A stretch of DNA of 64,000 bases from Aureimonas jatrophae (GTDB taxonomy: Bacteria; Pseudomonadota; Alphaproteobacteria; Rhizobiales; Rhizobiaceae). Below the pieces are notes generated by a model, which saw only the letters and a list, made by a program, of their open reading frames with translations, was not told the origin of the DNA and did no database searches. Of this stretch, positions 35,446-44,633 are shown piece by piece. Numbering within the stretch: the stretch's first letter is position 1; the number at the start of each line of letters is the position of its first letter. The position numbers and the translations under genes are program-made. The DNA is taken from positions 621,262 to 685,261 of the forward strand of contig NZ_FNIT01000001.1 of the NCBI RefSeq assembly GCF_900104035.1, given 5' to 3'.

Positions 35446-35748
35446 TCAATGCGTTCCTTCGGCGCCTGCCGCAAGATGCTCGCGCAGGATCGGCTGCACC
35501 GGCATCTCGAGGCGAACGCGAGGCGGGGGCAGGACGAGCTGCCGCAGGAAGGTCAGCGCCTTGCGCTTGCCGAGCCGCGCCGCCTCGATCACCACGGCGG
35601 GCTCGGGGCCGGTGCGGTTCTCGAAGGCGAGGCGCTCGGCGATCGCCTGAAGGAGCTGGGCTTCGGTGAGATCCGGGCGACCCACCAGCTCGCCGGCCGG
35701 CCGCGTGTCGAAGGGTCGCGTCTCGCCGGGAGGGGCGGCGACGCTCAC
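35446..35748 (-). CDS. Uncharacterised 100-residue protein between opgG and opgH
   Basis: A GTG at 35748 overlaps the opgG stop (GTGA), and the frame runs 100 residues. The N-terminal quarter is Pro/Thr-rich (VAAPPGETRPFDTRPAGELV). A predicted helical part follows (LTEAQLLQAIAERLAFENRT, EAARLGKRKALTFLRQLVLP) and the end is PPRVRLEMPVQPILREHLA. There is no signal peptide or membrane helix, so it is likely cytoplasmic. Third-position GC matches its neighbours. Coupling to opgG suggests a part in glucan synthesis or its control. I do not recognise the family. Confidence 0.7.
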   Translation of the reverse strand: MSVAAPPGETRPFDTRPAGELVGRPDLTEAQLLQAIAERLAFENRTGPEPAVVIEAARLGKRKALTFLRQLVLPPPRVRLEMPVQPILREHLAAGAEGTH

Positions 35749-37445
35749 GGGCGTCCCGTCCACTGGTAGTGCCAGGTCTCGGACACGGTGGTCTGGTTGA
35801 ACAGAAGCTTGGCACGCAGCTCGACCGGCATGGCGTCGAGCTTCTGAAGCTCGATCGACAGGCGCCACCCGCCGTCCGGCAGGCGGGCCATGCCGGTGTG
35901 CACGAGACGGGCGTTCTCCGGCACGTCGACGATCGGCGTCAGCATGGCGTCGGTGGGCAGGTTCTGCGCCGTGCCGCCGCCGAAGTTGATCTCGAAGCGC
36001 CTGAGGTCGGTCTCGGCCGTGTCGGCGCCGTTGCCGCCGACCCCCGCGAACGTGCCGGTGACGCGGGCCTGATGGCTCAGCGCATCCTCCAGGAAGCCCC
36101 AGCGCATGCGGTAGCGGAACTCGAACTGCGACCCCGGCTGCGGCTTCTCCTCGGGGACCCAGAAGGCGACGATATTGTCGTTGACCTCGGAGTTGGTCGG
36201 AATCTCGACGAGTTGCACGATGCCTCGGCCCCAGTCGCCCATGGGTTCGATCATGAGCGAGGGGCGCAGTTCGTAGTGCGCCTCGACGTCCTGGTAGTGC
36301 GAGAAGTCGCGGTCGCGCTGGAGAAGACCAAAGGCGCGCGGCGAGGTCTCGCCGAAGTAGGAGAGGGCAAGGTCGTCCGGGTTCTTCAGCGGACGCCACA
36401 GGTGCTCGCCGCTCGGACGCTGGATCGACAGGCCGTCCGAGTCGTGGATCTCCGGCCGGAAGTCCTCGCGCACGTTGTGGTCGTTCTCGCCGAAATGGTA
36501 CATCGAGGTGAGCGGGGCGACGCCGAGCCGCTCCACGGCGCTGCGGAAGAACAGGCGGGCCGTCACGTCGATCACGGTCTGGACGCCGGGGCGCACGAGG
36601 AACGAGTAGGCGCCCGCCAGGCTCGGGCTGTCGAGCTCGGCGAAGATCTGGATGGTCACCTCGCCGGGCTGCGGCTTCACCACGTAGAAGTTGGTGAAGC
36701 GCGGAAACTCCTCCTCCACCGAGGTGGCGGTGTTGAGCGCGAGGCCGCGGGCCGACAGGCCGTAGCGGTTGTTCATGCCGAGCGCGCGGAAGTAGGACGC
36801 GCCCAGGAACGAGACGAGTTCGTCGAAGAGATCGGGCCGGTCGAGCGGCGTGTTGAGGCGGAAGCCCGCGACGCCCGGCAGCGCGAGACCCTGGTAGAGC
36901 GTCGGATCGAGCGGCGCCAGGAACTCGAAGTCGGCGCCCGAGAAGGCCTGGAGCTGGAAGCGCGTGCCGTCGCCGATGAAGACGTGCGTCGGGTCCTTGT
37001 AGAGGAAGCCCGGGAAGTAGGCCTGCATCTGGAACTGAAGCGGCTCGTTCGCCCAGACCGTGCGCTCGCGCCGGAACAGGATCCGGCGATAGCCGTCGTA
37101 GTCCAGCTCCTGGACAGGCTGGGGCAGGACATCGCCCGGCGCCTGGTAGGGCTGCGCGGCGCGGTTGCGCATGGCGGCCGTCAGGGCGTCGAACGAGAAG
37201 TTCTGGGTGTCCACCATGGTGGGCGGGGTCGCGGGCGGAGCCGGGGGCGCGGCGGCGGGCGCCGCGGAGGGCGGGCTCGCGGGGGCGGCCGGGTCCGTCT
37301 GGGCGCGGGCGTCGCGTGCCCACCAGACCAGCGACAGGGCGCCGGCCAGACCGTATTTCAGCGCGCTGCGCCGGGAAGCGATGGGACTCGGCACGATGGG
37401 AGGGATCTTCTCTCGATTCGACAACGCACGCATGGACTTGAGCAT
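35745..37445 (-). CDS. opgG: Periplasmic glucan biosynthesis protein OpgG (MdoG)
   Basis: OpgG/OpgD proteins branch or modify the glucan in the periplasm. The 566-residue protein has a twin-arginine signal (ASRRSALKYGLAGALSLVWW), then a Pro/Ala-rich linker, then the MdoG domain with FSFDALTAAMRNRAAQPYQ, LDYDGYRRILFRR, FQMQAYFPGFLYKDP, YFRALGMNNRYGLSARGLA, and the C-terminal Ig-like part with MRWGFLEDAL. The ATG at 37445 is taken; an ATG at 37433 is equally possible because neither has a strong ribosome-binding site. It heads the opgG-opgH operon. Confidence 0.92.
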   Translation of the reverse strand: MLKSMRALSNREKIPPIVPSPIASRRSALKYGLAGALSLVWWARDARAQTDPAAPASPPSAAPAAAPPAPPATPPTMVDTQNFSFDALTAAMRNRAAQPYQAPGDVLPQPVQELDYDGYRRILFRRERTVWANEPLQFQMQAYFPGFLYKDPTHVFIGDGTRFQLQAFSGADFEFLAPLDPTLYQGLALPGVAGFRLNTPLDRPDLFDELVSFLGASYFRALGMNNRYGLSARGLALNTATSVEEEFPRFTNFYVVKPQPGEVTIQIFAELDSPSLAGAYSFLVRPGVQTVIDVTARLFFRSAVERLGVAPLTSMYHFGENDHNVREDFRPEIHDSDGLSIQRPSGEHLWRPLKNPDDLALSYFGETSPRAFGLLQRDRDFSHYQDVEAHYELRPSLMIEPMGDWGRGIVQLVEIPTNSEVNDNIVAFWVPEEKPQPGSQFEFRYRMRWGFLEDALSHQARVTGTFAGVGGNGADTAETDLRRFEINFGGGTAQNLPTDAMLTPIVDVPENARLVHTGMARLPDGGWRLSIELQKLDAMPVELRAKLLFNQTTVSETWHYQWTGRP

Positions 37446-37605
37446 AGAGCAACAGGCAAGAGTTTGCCCAGCAGGTGCCCGAAACGGGTGCCTGCTGTCC
37501 ACCGGTTCCGGCAGGTCGCGGCTAGGTGCCTGCCGGGCGAAGCGAAAATGTGGCGGCGCGCCGCGCAACGACGGCGTCCTTGTTCCGTGCGTCGCCGGCA
37601 GTCGC

Positions 37606-38094
37606 CTAGCGCAGACGGCGCAGCTTGGCCGTGAGAAGTCCGTCGATCTGGCGCAGAGCCTGGAGAAGGGGCTGGCGGTCGGCTTCCGGCAGGGCGGCGC
37701 CGAGTTCCGTTTCCAGTCGATCCCAGAGCTTTCGAACGTCGCCGCGGGCGGCCTCGCCGGCGGGCGTCAGCATCACCATCGTGCGACGCGCGTCGCTGGC
37801 GTTGCTGGAACGGTTGACCAGCTGCTTCTCGATCAGCCGATCCAGCATCTTGGAAACGGTGGACGGGCGTACCGCCAACTGTTCGGCGAGCGCCGACACG
37901 CTGATCGGTTGGCCCGGAACGAGGCGATGAAGGAGCTGATCCTGACCGGGGTGGAGGTCGATCTCTATCAGAAGAAGCGACAGAAAGGCCCGGGTGGTCT
38001 TCGAGATCGACAGGAGCGACGTCACCAGGCCCGCCTCTTCGGCGTCCTGGACCGTGATCGCAGCGGAAGCAACAAGCGAGGGGCGTTCGTTCAT
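37606..38094 (-). CDS. MarR-family winged-helix transcriptional regulator
   Basis: The 162-residue protein has the MarR core: LHRLVPGQPISVSALAEQLA, the recognition helix VRPSTVSKMLDRLIEKQLV, and the wing ending SSNASDARRTMVMLTPAGEAA. The start at ATG 38094 is chosen; an ATG at 38130 would add 12 residues. It lies 161 bases upstream of opgG on the same strand and next to a very AT-rich stretch (38121-38170) that probably holds its promoter. Its ligand and targets are unknown; opgG or itself would be the nearest candidates. Confidence 0.88.
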   Translation of the reverse strand: MNERPSLVASAAITVQDAEEAGLVTSLLSISKTTRAFLSLLLIEIDLHPGQDQLLHRLVPGQPISVSALAEQLAVRPSTVSKMLDRLIEKQLVNRSSNASDARRTMVMLTPAGEAARGDVRKLWDRLETELGAALPEADRQPLLQALRQIDGLLTAKLRRLR

Positions 38095-38196
38095 GCCGGC
38101 ACAATGCGGCGGGCGAAGCAAATCGCGCATTAAACCATTTATAAGAGCAACAAATAAAACCTCGAAATACAGCCGCCCGGACTGGTATTGGCGGGT

Positions 38197-39822
38197 TCAA
38201 GTGACTCCGGTCGGTCCATCCAGAACCATGCGAACCCTTCGCGCGAGGTCCTGACGACCGTAGGGTTTGTTGAGAAGCTCGAATTCCAGGCCCCCGGCGT
38301 CGGTCCGCTCGATCGAGGTTTCGGCGTAGCCCGTGGTGAGAAGGATCTTGATACGCGGCCGCCGGCGGCGCGCCTCGCGGGCGAGCGCCACGCCGTTCAT
38401 GCCGCCCGGCATCACCAGATCCGTGAACAGGAGATCGGCCGGCTGGCCTTCGTCCAGGCGGCGCAGCGCCTCGCGCGGCGCGTTCTCCACCACGACGCGG
38501 TAGCCGTAGTCCTCCAGCATGTCGCGGGCGAGTTCGGCGACGTCGGGCCGGTCGTCCACCACCAGGATCGTCTCCGTGCCCCGGCTGTTGGAGGCCCGCT
38601 GGCGCTCGCGCGGACGCGCGATCTCGCCCGCCGCCGCCGGAAACAGAAGCTCCACCGTGGTGCCGCGCCCGACCTCGGAGTCGATGCGCACGGTTCCGCC
38701 CGACTGCTTGGCGAAGCCGTAGACCATGGACAGGCCGAGGCCCGTGCCCTTGCCCTCGTCCTTGGTGGTGAAGAAGGGATCGAGCACGCGCGCCAGAATG
38801 TCGCGCGGGATGCCGGTGCCGGAGTCCGCCACCGAGACCGACACGAAGTCGCCGGGCTGGACGTTTCCGAAGGCGTCGGCGTCGTCGGCCGAGACGGACA
38901 GGTTGCGGGTGCGGATGCGCACGGTGCCGCCGGAGGAGGCCGACATGGCGTCGCGCGCGTTGATCAGGATGTTGAGAAGCGCGACCTCGGCCTGCGTCGT
39001 GTCGATGCGGCAGTTGGCCAGATCGGGGGCGAGCTCGGTCTCCACCGTGATCTGATCGCCGAAGGTCCGGTTGGCCATGTCGGTCATGCCGCCGACGAGG
39101 CCGTTGAGGTTCACCACGCGCCCCTCGAGGCGCTGCTTGCGCGCAAAGGCCAGAAGCTGCTGGGTCAGCGTCACGGCCCGTCCGGCGGCCGAGCGCACGT
39201 TGTCCACCGCCCGCGACAGGCGGGGGCGATCGATCTCGCTCTTGTCGATGCCCGACGAGATCACCTCAAGATAGCCGGTGACGACCTGCAGGAGGTTGTT
39301 GAAGTCGTGCGCGATGCCGCCCGTCAGCTGGCCGAGCGCTTCCATCTTCTGCGACTGGCGCAGGGCGTCCTCGGCGTCGCGCCGGCGCGAGACGTCGAGC
39401 TGGGAGCCGAAGAAGTAAACGAGCTTTCCGTCCGTGTCGTAGACCGGCGAGATGAACAGCGCGTTCCAGAAGGACGAGCCGTCCTTGCGGTAGTTCAGGA
39501 TCTCGGTGGCGAGCTCGCGACGCTCGGCGATCGCCTCGCGCACCTCGTCCACGACCGCGGCCTCGGTGCTCGGTCCCTGAAGGAAGCGGCAGTTGCGGCC
39601 AATGATCTCATCCAGCCGGTAGCCGGTCATCTGGATGAAGGCGTTGTTGGCGAAGACGATCGGGTTGTCGGGCTGATGAGGGTCGGTGACCGTCATCGGC
39701 ATGCGCGTGGTTTCGACGGCCTTGAAGAAGATGTCGTGGTGCGAGCCGTTCGGCTGGAGGGCCTGACCCGACACGCGCACGTCGTTGGGCTCCCGCGGCG
39801 GGGTCTCGGGAGTGTCGGTCAT
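38197..39822 (-). CDS. LOV-domain blue-light hybrid histidine kinase
   Basis: The 541-residue soluble sensor has an N-terminal LOV domain with the flavin-adduct motif GRNCRFLQG (Cys78), a PAC segment ending [14 protein letters not shown], a HisKA domain with H-box His172 in GGIAHDFNN, a HATPase domain ([29 protein letters not shown]), and a C-terminal receiver (VVDDRPD; phospho-acceptor Asp468 in FTDLVMPGG). The ATG at 39822 is chosen because upstream extension lacks structure. It is divergent from a single-domain response regulator 121 bases away. It probably senses blue light in the cytoplasm and phosphorylates its own receiver and perhaps that partner. Confidence 0.93.
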   Translation of the reverse strand: MTDTPETPPREPNDVRVSGQALQPNGSHHDIFFKAVETTRMPMTVTDPHQPDNPIVFANNAFIQMTGYRLDEIIGRNCRFLQGPSTEAAVVDEVREAIAERRELATEILNYRKDGSSFWNALFISPVYDTDGKLVYFFGSQLDVSRRRDAEDALRQSQKMEALGQLTGGIAHDFNNLLQVVTGYLEVISSGIDKSEIDRPRLSRAVDNVRSAAGRAVTLTQQLLAFARKQRLEGRVVNLNGLVGGMTDMANRTFGDQITVETELAPDLANCRIDTTQAEVALLNILINARDAMSASSGGTVRIRTRNLSVSADDADAFGNVQPGDFVSVSVADSGTGIPRDILARVLDPFFTTKDEGKGTGLGLSMVYGFAKQSGGTVRIDSEVGRGTTVELLFPAAAGEIARPRERQRASNSRGTETILVVDDRPDVAELARDMLEDYGYRVVVENAPREALRRLDEGQPADLLFTDLVMPGGMNGVALAREARRRRPRIKILLTTGYAETSIERTDAGGLEFELLNKPYGRQDLARRVRMVLDGPTGVT

Positions 39823-39943
39823 GAAAAGCCTGTGACTCTGTTTACTCGAAACATGGTTCCGACCTATGCCAAGGCAAGGCGCCCTCGGGGGGCGAGGCGC
39901 CGGACGGGCCCCTCGGCCGGCCGAAACTCTAAGAAGATGGCGA

Positions 39944-40327
39944 ATGTCTGAACACGAAGCGCCGACGCGCGGCAAGGTCCTCCTCGTGGAGGATGATCCG
40001 ATGATCCGGGCGCTGACCGTGGAATGGATCGAGGATGCCGGCTTCGAGTGCCAGGAAGCGGGCTCGGGCGAGGAGGCTCTGGAGAGCTTCGCCGGGACCG
40101 ACGGCTACCGCGCCGCGATCCTCGACGTGACACTGCCCGACCTGTCGGGTCCCGATCTCGCGCAGGAACTTCGTCGGCGTCGGCCCGGCTTCCCGGTGCT
40201 GTTCGCCACCGGAAACCTCAACCTCCTGCCGGACGGGATCCTCGAGGAGACCGCGACCGACGTCCTGTCGAAGCCATACTCCAACCAGGAACTGCGAGAA
40301 GCGCTGACGACGCTGCTCGGCGGCTAG
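39944..40327 (+). CDS. Single-domain response regulator
   Basis: The 127-residue protein is only a receiver domain: acidic pair VEDDP near residues 15-19, phospho-acceptor Asp61 in [11 protein letters not shown], the Thr in LFATGN, and Lys in LSKPYS. No output domain follows, so it acts by protein contact or as a phosphate relay or sink. It is divergent from the LOV hybrid kinase, which strongly suggests partnership. Its TAG stop shares a CTAG with the TAG stop of lutC on the other strand. Confidence 0.9.
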   Translation: MSEHEAPTRGKVLLVEDDPMIRALTVEWIEDAGFECQEAGSGEEALESFAGTDGYRAAILDVTLPDLSGPDLAQELRRRRPGFPVLFATGNLNLLPDGILEETATDVLSKPYSNQELREALTTLLGG

Positions 40328-40995
40328 GGACCGGCCGTCGGCTCCCCGTCCTCGATCAGGAGGATGTGGAGCGTCGCGGGGCCGTGGACGCCGATCACGA
40401 GGCTTCCCTCGATGTCGGTGGTCCCGCTCGGGCCGGTCACCACGACGAGGTTGCGCGACCGCGAAAGATCGCTTCGCGCGACCGCATCTTCCAGGTGAGG
40501 CACGACGTCGCGCACGCGCACCGCCACGAGGTGGTGAAGCGGCAGAAAGGCGTCGAGTACGGCCATGCGCGGTCCCGATCGCAGAACCAGACTCGCGGTC
40601 TCGGCGACCGCGCATTCCGCGATCGACAGCGCGGCGCGCTCGTTGGCGTCGGCCACGAGGCGGATGCCCGAGCCCGACCAGTCGAGGTCCTCGAGGACGG
40701 GCTCGGGCGCGAGCTTCAGCGCCGGCTCGATCCCGAGGCCCGCAAGGCGGGCGGCCACATGGTCCGGCAGAGAATGCCAGCCGGCGACACGCGCCACCGA
40801 GGCGCCGGGCGGCAGCTTCGCCACCGCCACCTCGAAGAGCACGGAGGGCTCCGCATCGGGCAGGACGGGACGAACGCGCTCGGGTTCGCGCAACAGCCTG
40901 TGCGCGTCCGCCGCGATCTCCCCGGGCGAGCGGCGCGGGGGAGCGCCCAACGCGGCGCGCACCGCGCCCATCACGCGCTCGCGCGCGCCCGTCAC
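40324..40995 (-). CDS. lutC: Lactate utilization protein C (LutC, LUD domain)
   Basis: LutC is part of the LutABC complex that oxidises L-lactate to pyruvate. The 223-residue protein has one LUD domain with WSGSGIRLVADANERAALSI, AVAETASLVLRSG and VVVTGPSGTTDIEGSLVIGVHGPATLHILL, the usual YkgG/LutC ending. It starts at a GTG (40995) overlapping the lutB stop (GTGA). It converges on the response-regulator gene with overlapping stop codons. Confidence 0.9.
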   Translation of the reverse strand: MTGARERVMGAVRAALGAPPRRSPGEIAADAHRLLREPERVRPVLPDAEPSVLFEVAVAKLPPGASVARVAGWHSLPDHVAARLAGLGIEPALKLAPEPVLEDLDWSGSGIRLVADANERAALSIAECAVAETASLVLRSGPRMAVLDAFLPLHHLVAVRVRDVVPHLEDAVARSDLSRSRNLVVVTGPSGTTDIEGSLVIGVHGPATLHILLIEDGEPTAGP

Positions 40996-42431
40996 GGCCG
41001 CGTCTCGCGGCGCAGGCGTTCCGCTTCCCGTTCCAGAAAGGTCGGCCCGGCCGGCGGAACGGGCAGGTCGCGATAGCGCGTCCAGGCACCGGCCAGAAGC
41101 GGCAATCGGCCGAGGCGGCCCCGGCCGCGGGCCACCAGGCGCAGCGCGCGCGCGGCCAGCGCCGCGCCCAGCCGGTACAGGCGCGGATGCGTTCCCGCCC
41201 ACCGCCAGAACCCGAGCCCTCGGCGCATGGTCTCGGGCTCCAGTCCCTCGCGCCAGGAACGCGTGCGCCAGCCCTTGAGAAGGGTGGGGAGCGGGATGTC
41301 GACCGGGCACACCTCGCGGCAGCGACCGTTCAGCGTGCAGGCATGGGCGAGGTCGCGCGTCTCGGTCGACAGCCCGTCGAGCGCGGGCGTCAGCACCGCG
41401 CCCATCGGGCCGGGATAGGTTCCGCCGTAGGCATGGCCGCCGATCTGGTTGAACACCGGGCAGTGGTTCATGCAGGCGCCGCAGCGGATGCAGCGCAGCA
41501 TGGGGCGCATCTCGCGGTCGGCGAGCATGCGCGAGCGCCCGTTGTCGACGAGGACGATGTGGAACTCGTCGGGCCCGTCGAGATCGCCCGCGCGCTTGGG
41601 ACCCGTGTGGAAGGTCGTGTACTGGGTGAGCGCGGCGCCGGTCGCCGAGCGCACGAGAAGACGCAGCATCATGGCGGCATGGGCCGCCGTGGGCACGAGC
41701 TTCTCGATGCCGGCCGTCGCGATGTGGATGCGCGGCGGCGTGGTGGTCATCTCCGCGTTGCCCTCGTTGGTCACGGTGCACACCGAACCGGTGTCGGCGA
41801 CCAGGAAGTTCGCGCCCGAGATGCCGACATCGGCCCGCAGGAAGCGCTCGCGCAGGTGCCGGCGCGCCGAGGCCGCCATGGCCTCCGCCGTTTCCTCGCG
41901 GTGCGGATCGGCGTGGTGCTGGCGGAAGAGGTCGGAAATCTCCTCGCGCGTCTTGTGCATGGCGGGCCAGATGATGTGGCTCGGCCGCTCGCCGGCGAGC
42001 TGGACGATGTGCTCGGCCAGATCCGTCTCGACGCGCTCGATGCCGGCCGCCTCCAGCGCATGAGGCAGGCCGATCTCCTCGCCAAGCATGGATTTCGAGC
42101 GCGTTACCGAGCGCGCGCCCGCACGCCGGCAGATGTCCACGACGATGCGGCAGGCCTCACCCGCGGTCTCGGCCCAGTGCACCACGGCACCGGAGGCTAA
42201 AGCGTTGCGCTCGAACTCGGCGAGGTAGTGGTCGAGGTTCTCAACGACGTGGTCCTTGATCTCGCGGCCGCGCTCGCGCGCCACGGCGAAGTCCGGCCAG
42301 GCGCCGACGATCGCGGCGCGCTTGGCCCGCGCCGTGCCGGCCGTGCGGTCAATCGCGATCTTGAGGCGGGCGTCGGCGAGCGCCTGGCCGGTGCGGGCGT
42401 CGAAGCCAGAGGTCTCGGCGAGCACGCTCAT
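40992..42431 (-). CDS. lutB: Iron-sulfur lactate utilization protein LutB
   Basis: The 479-residue protein has an N-terminal LUD domain (residues about 60-290; SKSMLGEEIGLPHALEAAGI, GNAEMTTTPPRIHI) and two [4Fe-4S] ferredoxin-like motifs, CIRCGACMNHCPVFN near residue 312 and CTLNGRCREVCPVDIP near 364, followed by a LutB C-terminal extension. These match LutB/YkgF, which passes electrons during lactate oxidation. Its ATG overlaps lutA (ATGA) and its stop overlaps lutC. Confidence 0.93.
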   Translation of the reverse strand: MSVLAETSGFDARTGQALADARLKIAIDRTAGTARAKRAAIVGAWPDFAVARERGREIKDHVVENLDHYLAEFERNALASGAVVHWAETAGEACRIVVDICRRAGARSVTRSKSMLGEEIGLPHALEAAGIERVETDLAEHIVQLAGERPSHIIWPAMHKTREEISDLFRQHHADPHREETAEAMAASARRHLRERFLRADVGISGANFLVADTGSVCTVTNEGNAEMTTTPPRIHIATAGIEKLVPTAAHAAMMLRLLVRSATGAALTQYTTFHTGPKRAGDLDGPDEFHIVLVDNGRSRMLADREMRPMLRCIRCGACMNHCPVFNQIGGHAYGGTYPGPMGAVLTPALDGLSTETRDLAHACTLNGRCREVCPVDIPLPTLLKGWRTRSWREGLEPETMRRGLGFWRWAGTHPRLYRLGAALAARALRLVARGRGRLGRLPLLAGAWTRYRDLPVPPAGPTFLEREAERLRRETRP

Positions 42432-43216
42432 GCGCTCGGCTCCCCGAGCGCGGGCCCGTCGAGGCGTCCGGCCAGCGCCTCCACCGTATGGAAGACGCGC
42501 ACGGGCGAGCCGCGCCGCTGCAGCTTGCCGGCCATGTTCATGAGGCAGCCGAGGTCGCCGCCGATCAGGAGTTCGGCGCCGGTGGATTCCACGCAGCGCG
42601 CCTTTTCCTCCACCACGGCATTGGCGATCGCGGGATACTTCACGCAGAACGTGCCGCCGAAGCCGCAACAGGTCTCGGCCTCGGGAAGCGGGACCCATTC
42701 CAGATCGGGAATGCGGCCAAGCAGCGCCTTGGGTTGATCGCGCAGGCCCAACTCGCGCAGGCCCGAACAGGTGGGATGGTAGGTCGCGGTGGCCCGATGG
42801 GCGGGCGGGGCGGGCCGGAACCCGAGGACGTCGTGGAGAAAGCCGACGATCTCGTGGGTGCGCGCCGCGAGCCGGCGGGCACGCTCGCCCCAGACCGGGT
42901 CGTCGGCCAGCGCCGTGCCCGCATCGTGACGCAACGAGCCGACGCAGGAGCCGGACGGGGCCACGACGTAGTCGTAGCCTTCCAGGACCTCGATCTGGTG
43001 ACGCGCCAGCGCCTTGCCGCCCTCGCGGTCGCCCGAGTTGAAGTTGGGCTGGCCGCAGCACGTCTGGCGCAGGGGCACCTCGACCCGGCAACCCGCCGCA
43101 ACGAGCAGGTCTCGCGCGCATTCGGCGATCGCCGGACGCATGACGTTCACAAGGCAGGTGACGAAGAGCGCGACGCGCGGTCCCTCGCCGGACGGGTTGG
43201 TGGTTGCCGCTTGCAT
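42428..43216 (-). CDS. lutA: Lactate utilization protein LutA, CCG-domain
   Basis: The 262-residue protein carries two cysteine-rich CCG domains: LFVTCLVNVMRP with QTCCGQPNFNSG near residue 50, and YHPTCSGLRELG with ETCCGFGGTFCVKYP near 180. These are typical of LutA/YkgE and heterodisulfide reductase subunits. It is first in the operon lutA-lutB-lutC, and the ATG at 43216 follows GGGAGGC. No lactate-responsive regulator is adjacent. Confidence 0.93.
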   Translation of the reverse strand: MQAATTNPSGEGPRVALFVTCLVNVMRPAIAECARDLLVAAGCRVEVPLRQTCCGQPNFNSGDREGGKALARHQIEVLEGYDYVVAPSGSCVGSLRHDAGTALADDPVWGERARRLAARTHEIVGFLHDVLGFRPAPPAHRATATYHPTCSGLRELGLRDQPKALLGRIPDLEWVPLPEAETCCGFGGTFCVKYPAIANAVVEEKARCVESTGAELLIGGDLGCLMNMAGKLQRRGSPVRVFHTVEALAGRLDGPALGEPSA

Positions 43217-43298
43217 GGGGAGCCTCCCGCTACCGTCATGGCGTGGCTGGGCTTCCGGTGCAAGCGTCGCCGGCCGCGGGGTGCGGCCGGGAGGGATA

Positions 43299-43457
43299 TC
43301 AGAACGGGTAGTTGCGGCGAACGAAGAGGCCGCGGTCGATCTCGCGCTGGCGTCGCTCCAGATCCACGAGCGAGGTCGCCTCGTTGAGGTAGCGGTTGGC
43401 GCGGTCCTCGGGGGACACGGTGCGCAGGGCCTGGCGGAGGCGGCTGGTGATGGTCAT
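43299..43457 (-). CDS. DUF3563-like small protein
   Basis: The 52-residue protein has the segment EDRANRYLNEATSLVDLERRQREIDRG, close to the DUF3563 pattern (RAN-YL, then DLERR-RE-DR), and ends FVRRNYPF. The ATG at 43457 follows AAGGAAC. Such proteins are widespread in Hyphomicrobiales, are highly expressed in some, and have no known function. It stands alone between lutA and the 87-residue gene. Confidence 0.75.
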   Translation of the reverse strand: MTITSRLRQALRTVSPEDRANRYLNEATSLVDLERRQREIDRGLFVRRNYPF

Positions 43458-43594
43458 GGGTTCGTTCCTTCTTGGCTGAACCCAATCTATGAACCCGCCG
43501 GCTCTGCTGCAACGCAACATAACTCATGGTCGCCATGCGCGGCGATCATGGCTCGCGGTAAGGTTTCCCTAACCCATGCCGAGTTTGCAGGCGC

Positions 43595-43858
43595 CTAGAT
43601 CCGAAGCCCGGTGCCGAGCCCCATCGATGCCAGCATGACAGCGGTGTCGGGCTCGCGCATGGCAAGCGGCGCACCCAGACCGTCGCGAACGGCGACGACG
43701 GCGATCTCGGCATCGTCGGTATCGGCCACGTCGAACACGCTGGCCGCCCCGTCCTGCGTCTCGTCGCCGGAGCGACGAGCGTAGGCGAAGGCGTCGCGCA
43801 GGCGACGGAAAGCGCGGAACTTGCGGACTTCCTCGGTCTCGATCCTCACGACGAACAT
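43595..43858 (-). CDS. Uncharacterised 87-residue protein
   Basis: The product MFVVRIETEEVRKFRAF and onward has a short beta-like N-terminus, a basic helix (FRRLRDAFAYARRSGDE), and an acidic middle (FDVADTDDAEIAVVAV). There is no membrane segment or cysteine. A GGGAG lies 7 bases before the ATG on the minus strand. Codon use matches real genes. I do not recognise the family. Confidence 0.6.
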   Translation of the reverse strand: MFVVRIETEEVRKFRAFRRLRDAFAYARRSGDETQDGAASVFDVADTDDAEIAVVAVRDGLGAPLAMREPDTAVMLASMGLGTGLRI

Positions 43859-43937
43859 TGCGGTGTCTCCCGGTTCGCTATGAGGAAAAGTTAATCACGT
43901 GTGAATGACGCTGCCAAGACAGGCAGACCGGTTCTCC

Positions 43938-44243
43938 TCAGATCGGCAGATCGAACCGCTGCCGGGCCTCCAGGCACTCCGGATCGCCGGGCTCGCAGTC
44001 GCGGCACACGAGGGGTCGCAGCGCATAGATCGTGCAGCGCGTGGCCTCGCCGACCCGGCCCGATAGAGCCAGGCAGCGCTCGCCCTCGCAGCGCATCGCG
44101 CCGACATCGCGCAAGGGCTCGGGAATGCGCTCGATCTCCTCGTCGCTTTCCAGGGAAAAGCGCGGCCATTCGCGCGAGGTCGAACAGCAGGCGCCGCAGA
44201 GTTGGCAGTCGAAGGGAGCGGCCGGCGAGGGGGCGGGGATCAT
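43938..44243 (-). CDS. YkgJ-family cysteine cluster protein
   Basis: The 101-residue protein holds CQLCGACC near residues 13-20 and further cysteines in MRCEGERCLAL, TRCTIYALRPLVCRDCEPGDPEC, the zinc- or iron-binding pattern of the UPF0153/YkgJ family. It is soluble and short. The biological role of the family is unclear. It is close to the 115-residue gene upstream on the same strand, with 42 bases between. Confidence 0.85.
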   Translation of the reverse strand: MIPAPSPAAPFDCQLCGACCSTSREWPRFSLESDEEIERIPEPLRDVGAMRCEGERCLALSGRVGEATRCTIYALRPLVCRDCEPGDPECLEARQRFDLPI

Positions 44244-44285
44244 GACCGATCGCGGCCCGCCCGTGCGGACACGGGCTTGATGCCG

Positions 44286-44633
44286 TCAGGCACCTTGACC
44301 GGGGCGCACCCGACCGCGCGCCGCGACATGGGGGGCATCGTTGGCGAGCGTCGCGGCGACGCGGATCGCGGAATGGATGCGGGTCAGGCGCTCGACGTCG
44401 TCGGGCACGGCGCGTGGGACCTCGGGTGTGGCACCCGGCACCAGGGTGAAGCGCTCCACCAGCGCCTCGGCCTCGCGGCGCATGGCCTCGCTGCGGCGCG
44501 CGGCGCGCTGAGGCGCCAGGGTCAGGCGCGACCAGAAGCCGCCCTGCGCGTCGCGCGCCTCTTCGATCGAGCGCATCAGCTGCCAGAAGCGGATCTCGGC
44601 CTGCGCGTCGGTCCAGATACGCTGAAGCTGCAT
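44286..44633 (-). CDS. Uncharacterised 115-residue helical protein
   Basis: The product is rich in charged helices (LQRIWTDAQAEIRFWQLMRS, RRSEAMRREAEALVERFTLV) with no signal peptide, membrane helix or cysteine. The ATG at 44633 is near a TTAAC-containing segment (44649-44657) that may belong to its promoter. Function unknown; it may be co-transcribed with the YkgJ-type gene. Confidence 0.55.
   Translation of the reverse strand: MQLQRIWTDAQAEIRFWQLMRSIEEARDAQGGFWSRLTLAPQRAARRSEAMRREAEALVERFTLVPGATPEVPRAVPDDVERLTRIHSAIRVAATLANDAPHVAARGRVRPGQGA

Noticed and set aside
31789-35769. 1326-codon open frame on the plus strand across the MFS and opgH genes
   Set aside because: It crosses several genes with clear family motifs on the minus strand and shows only repetitive charged sequence; it is a GC-bias shadow.
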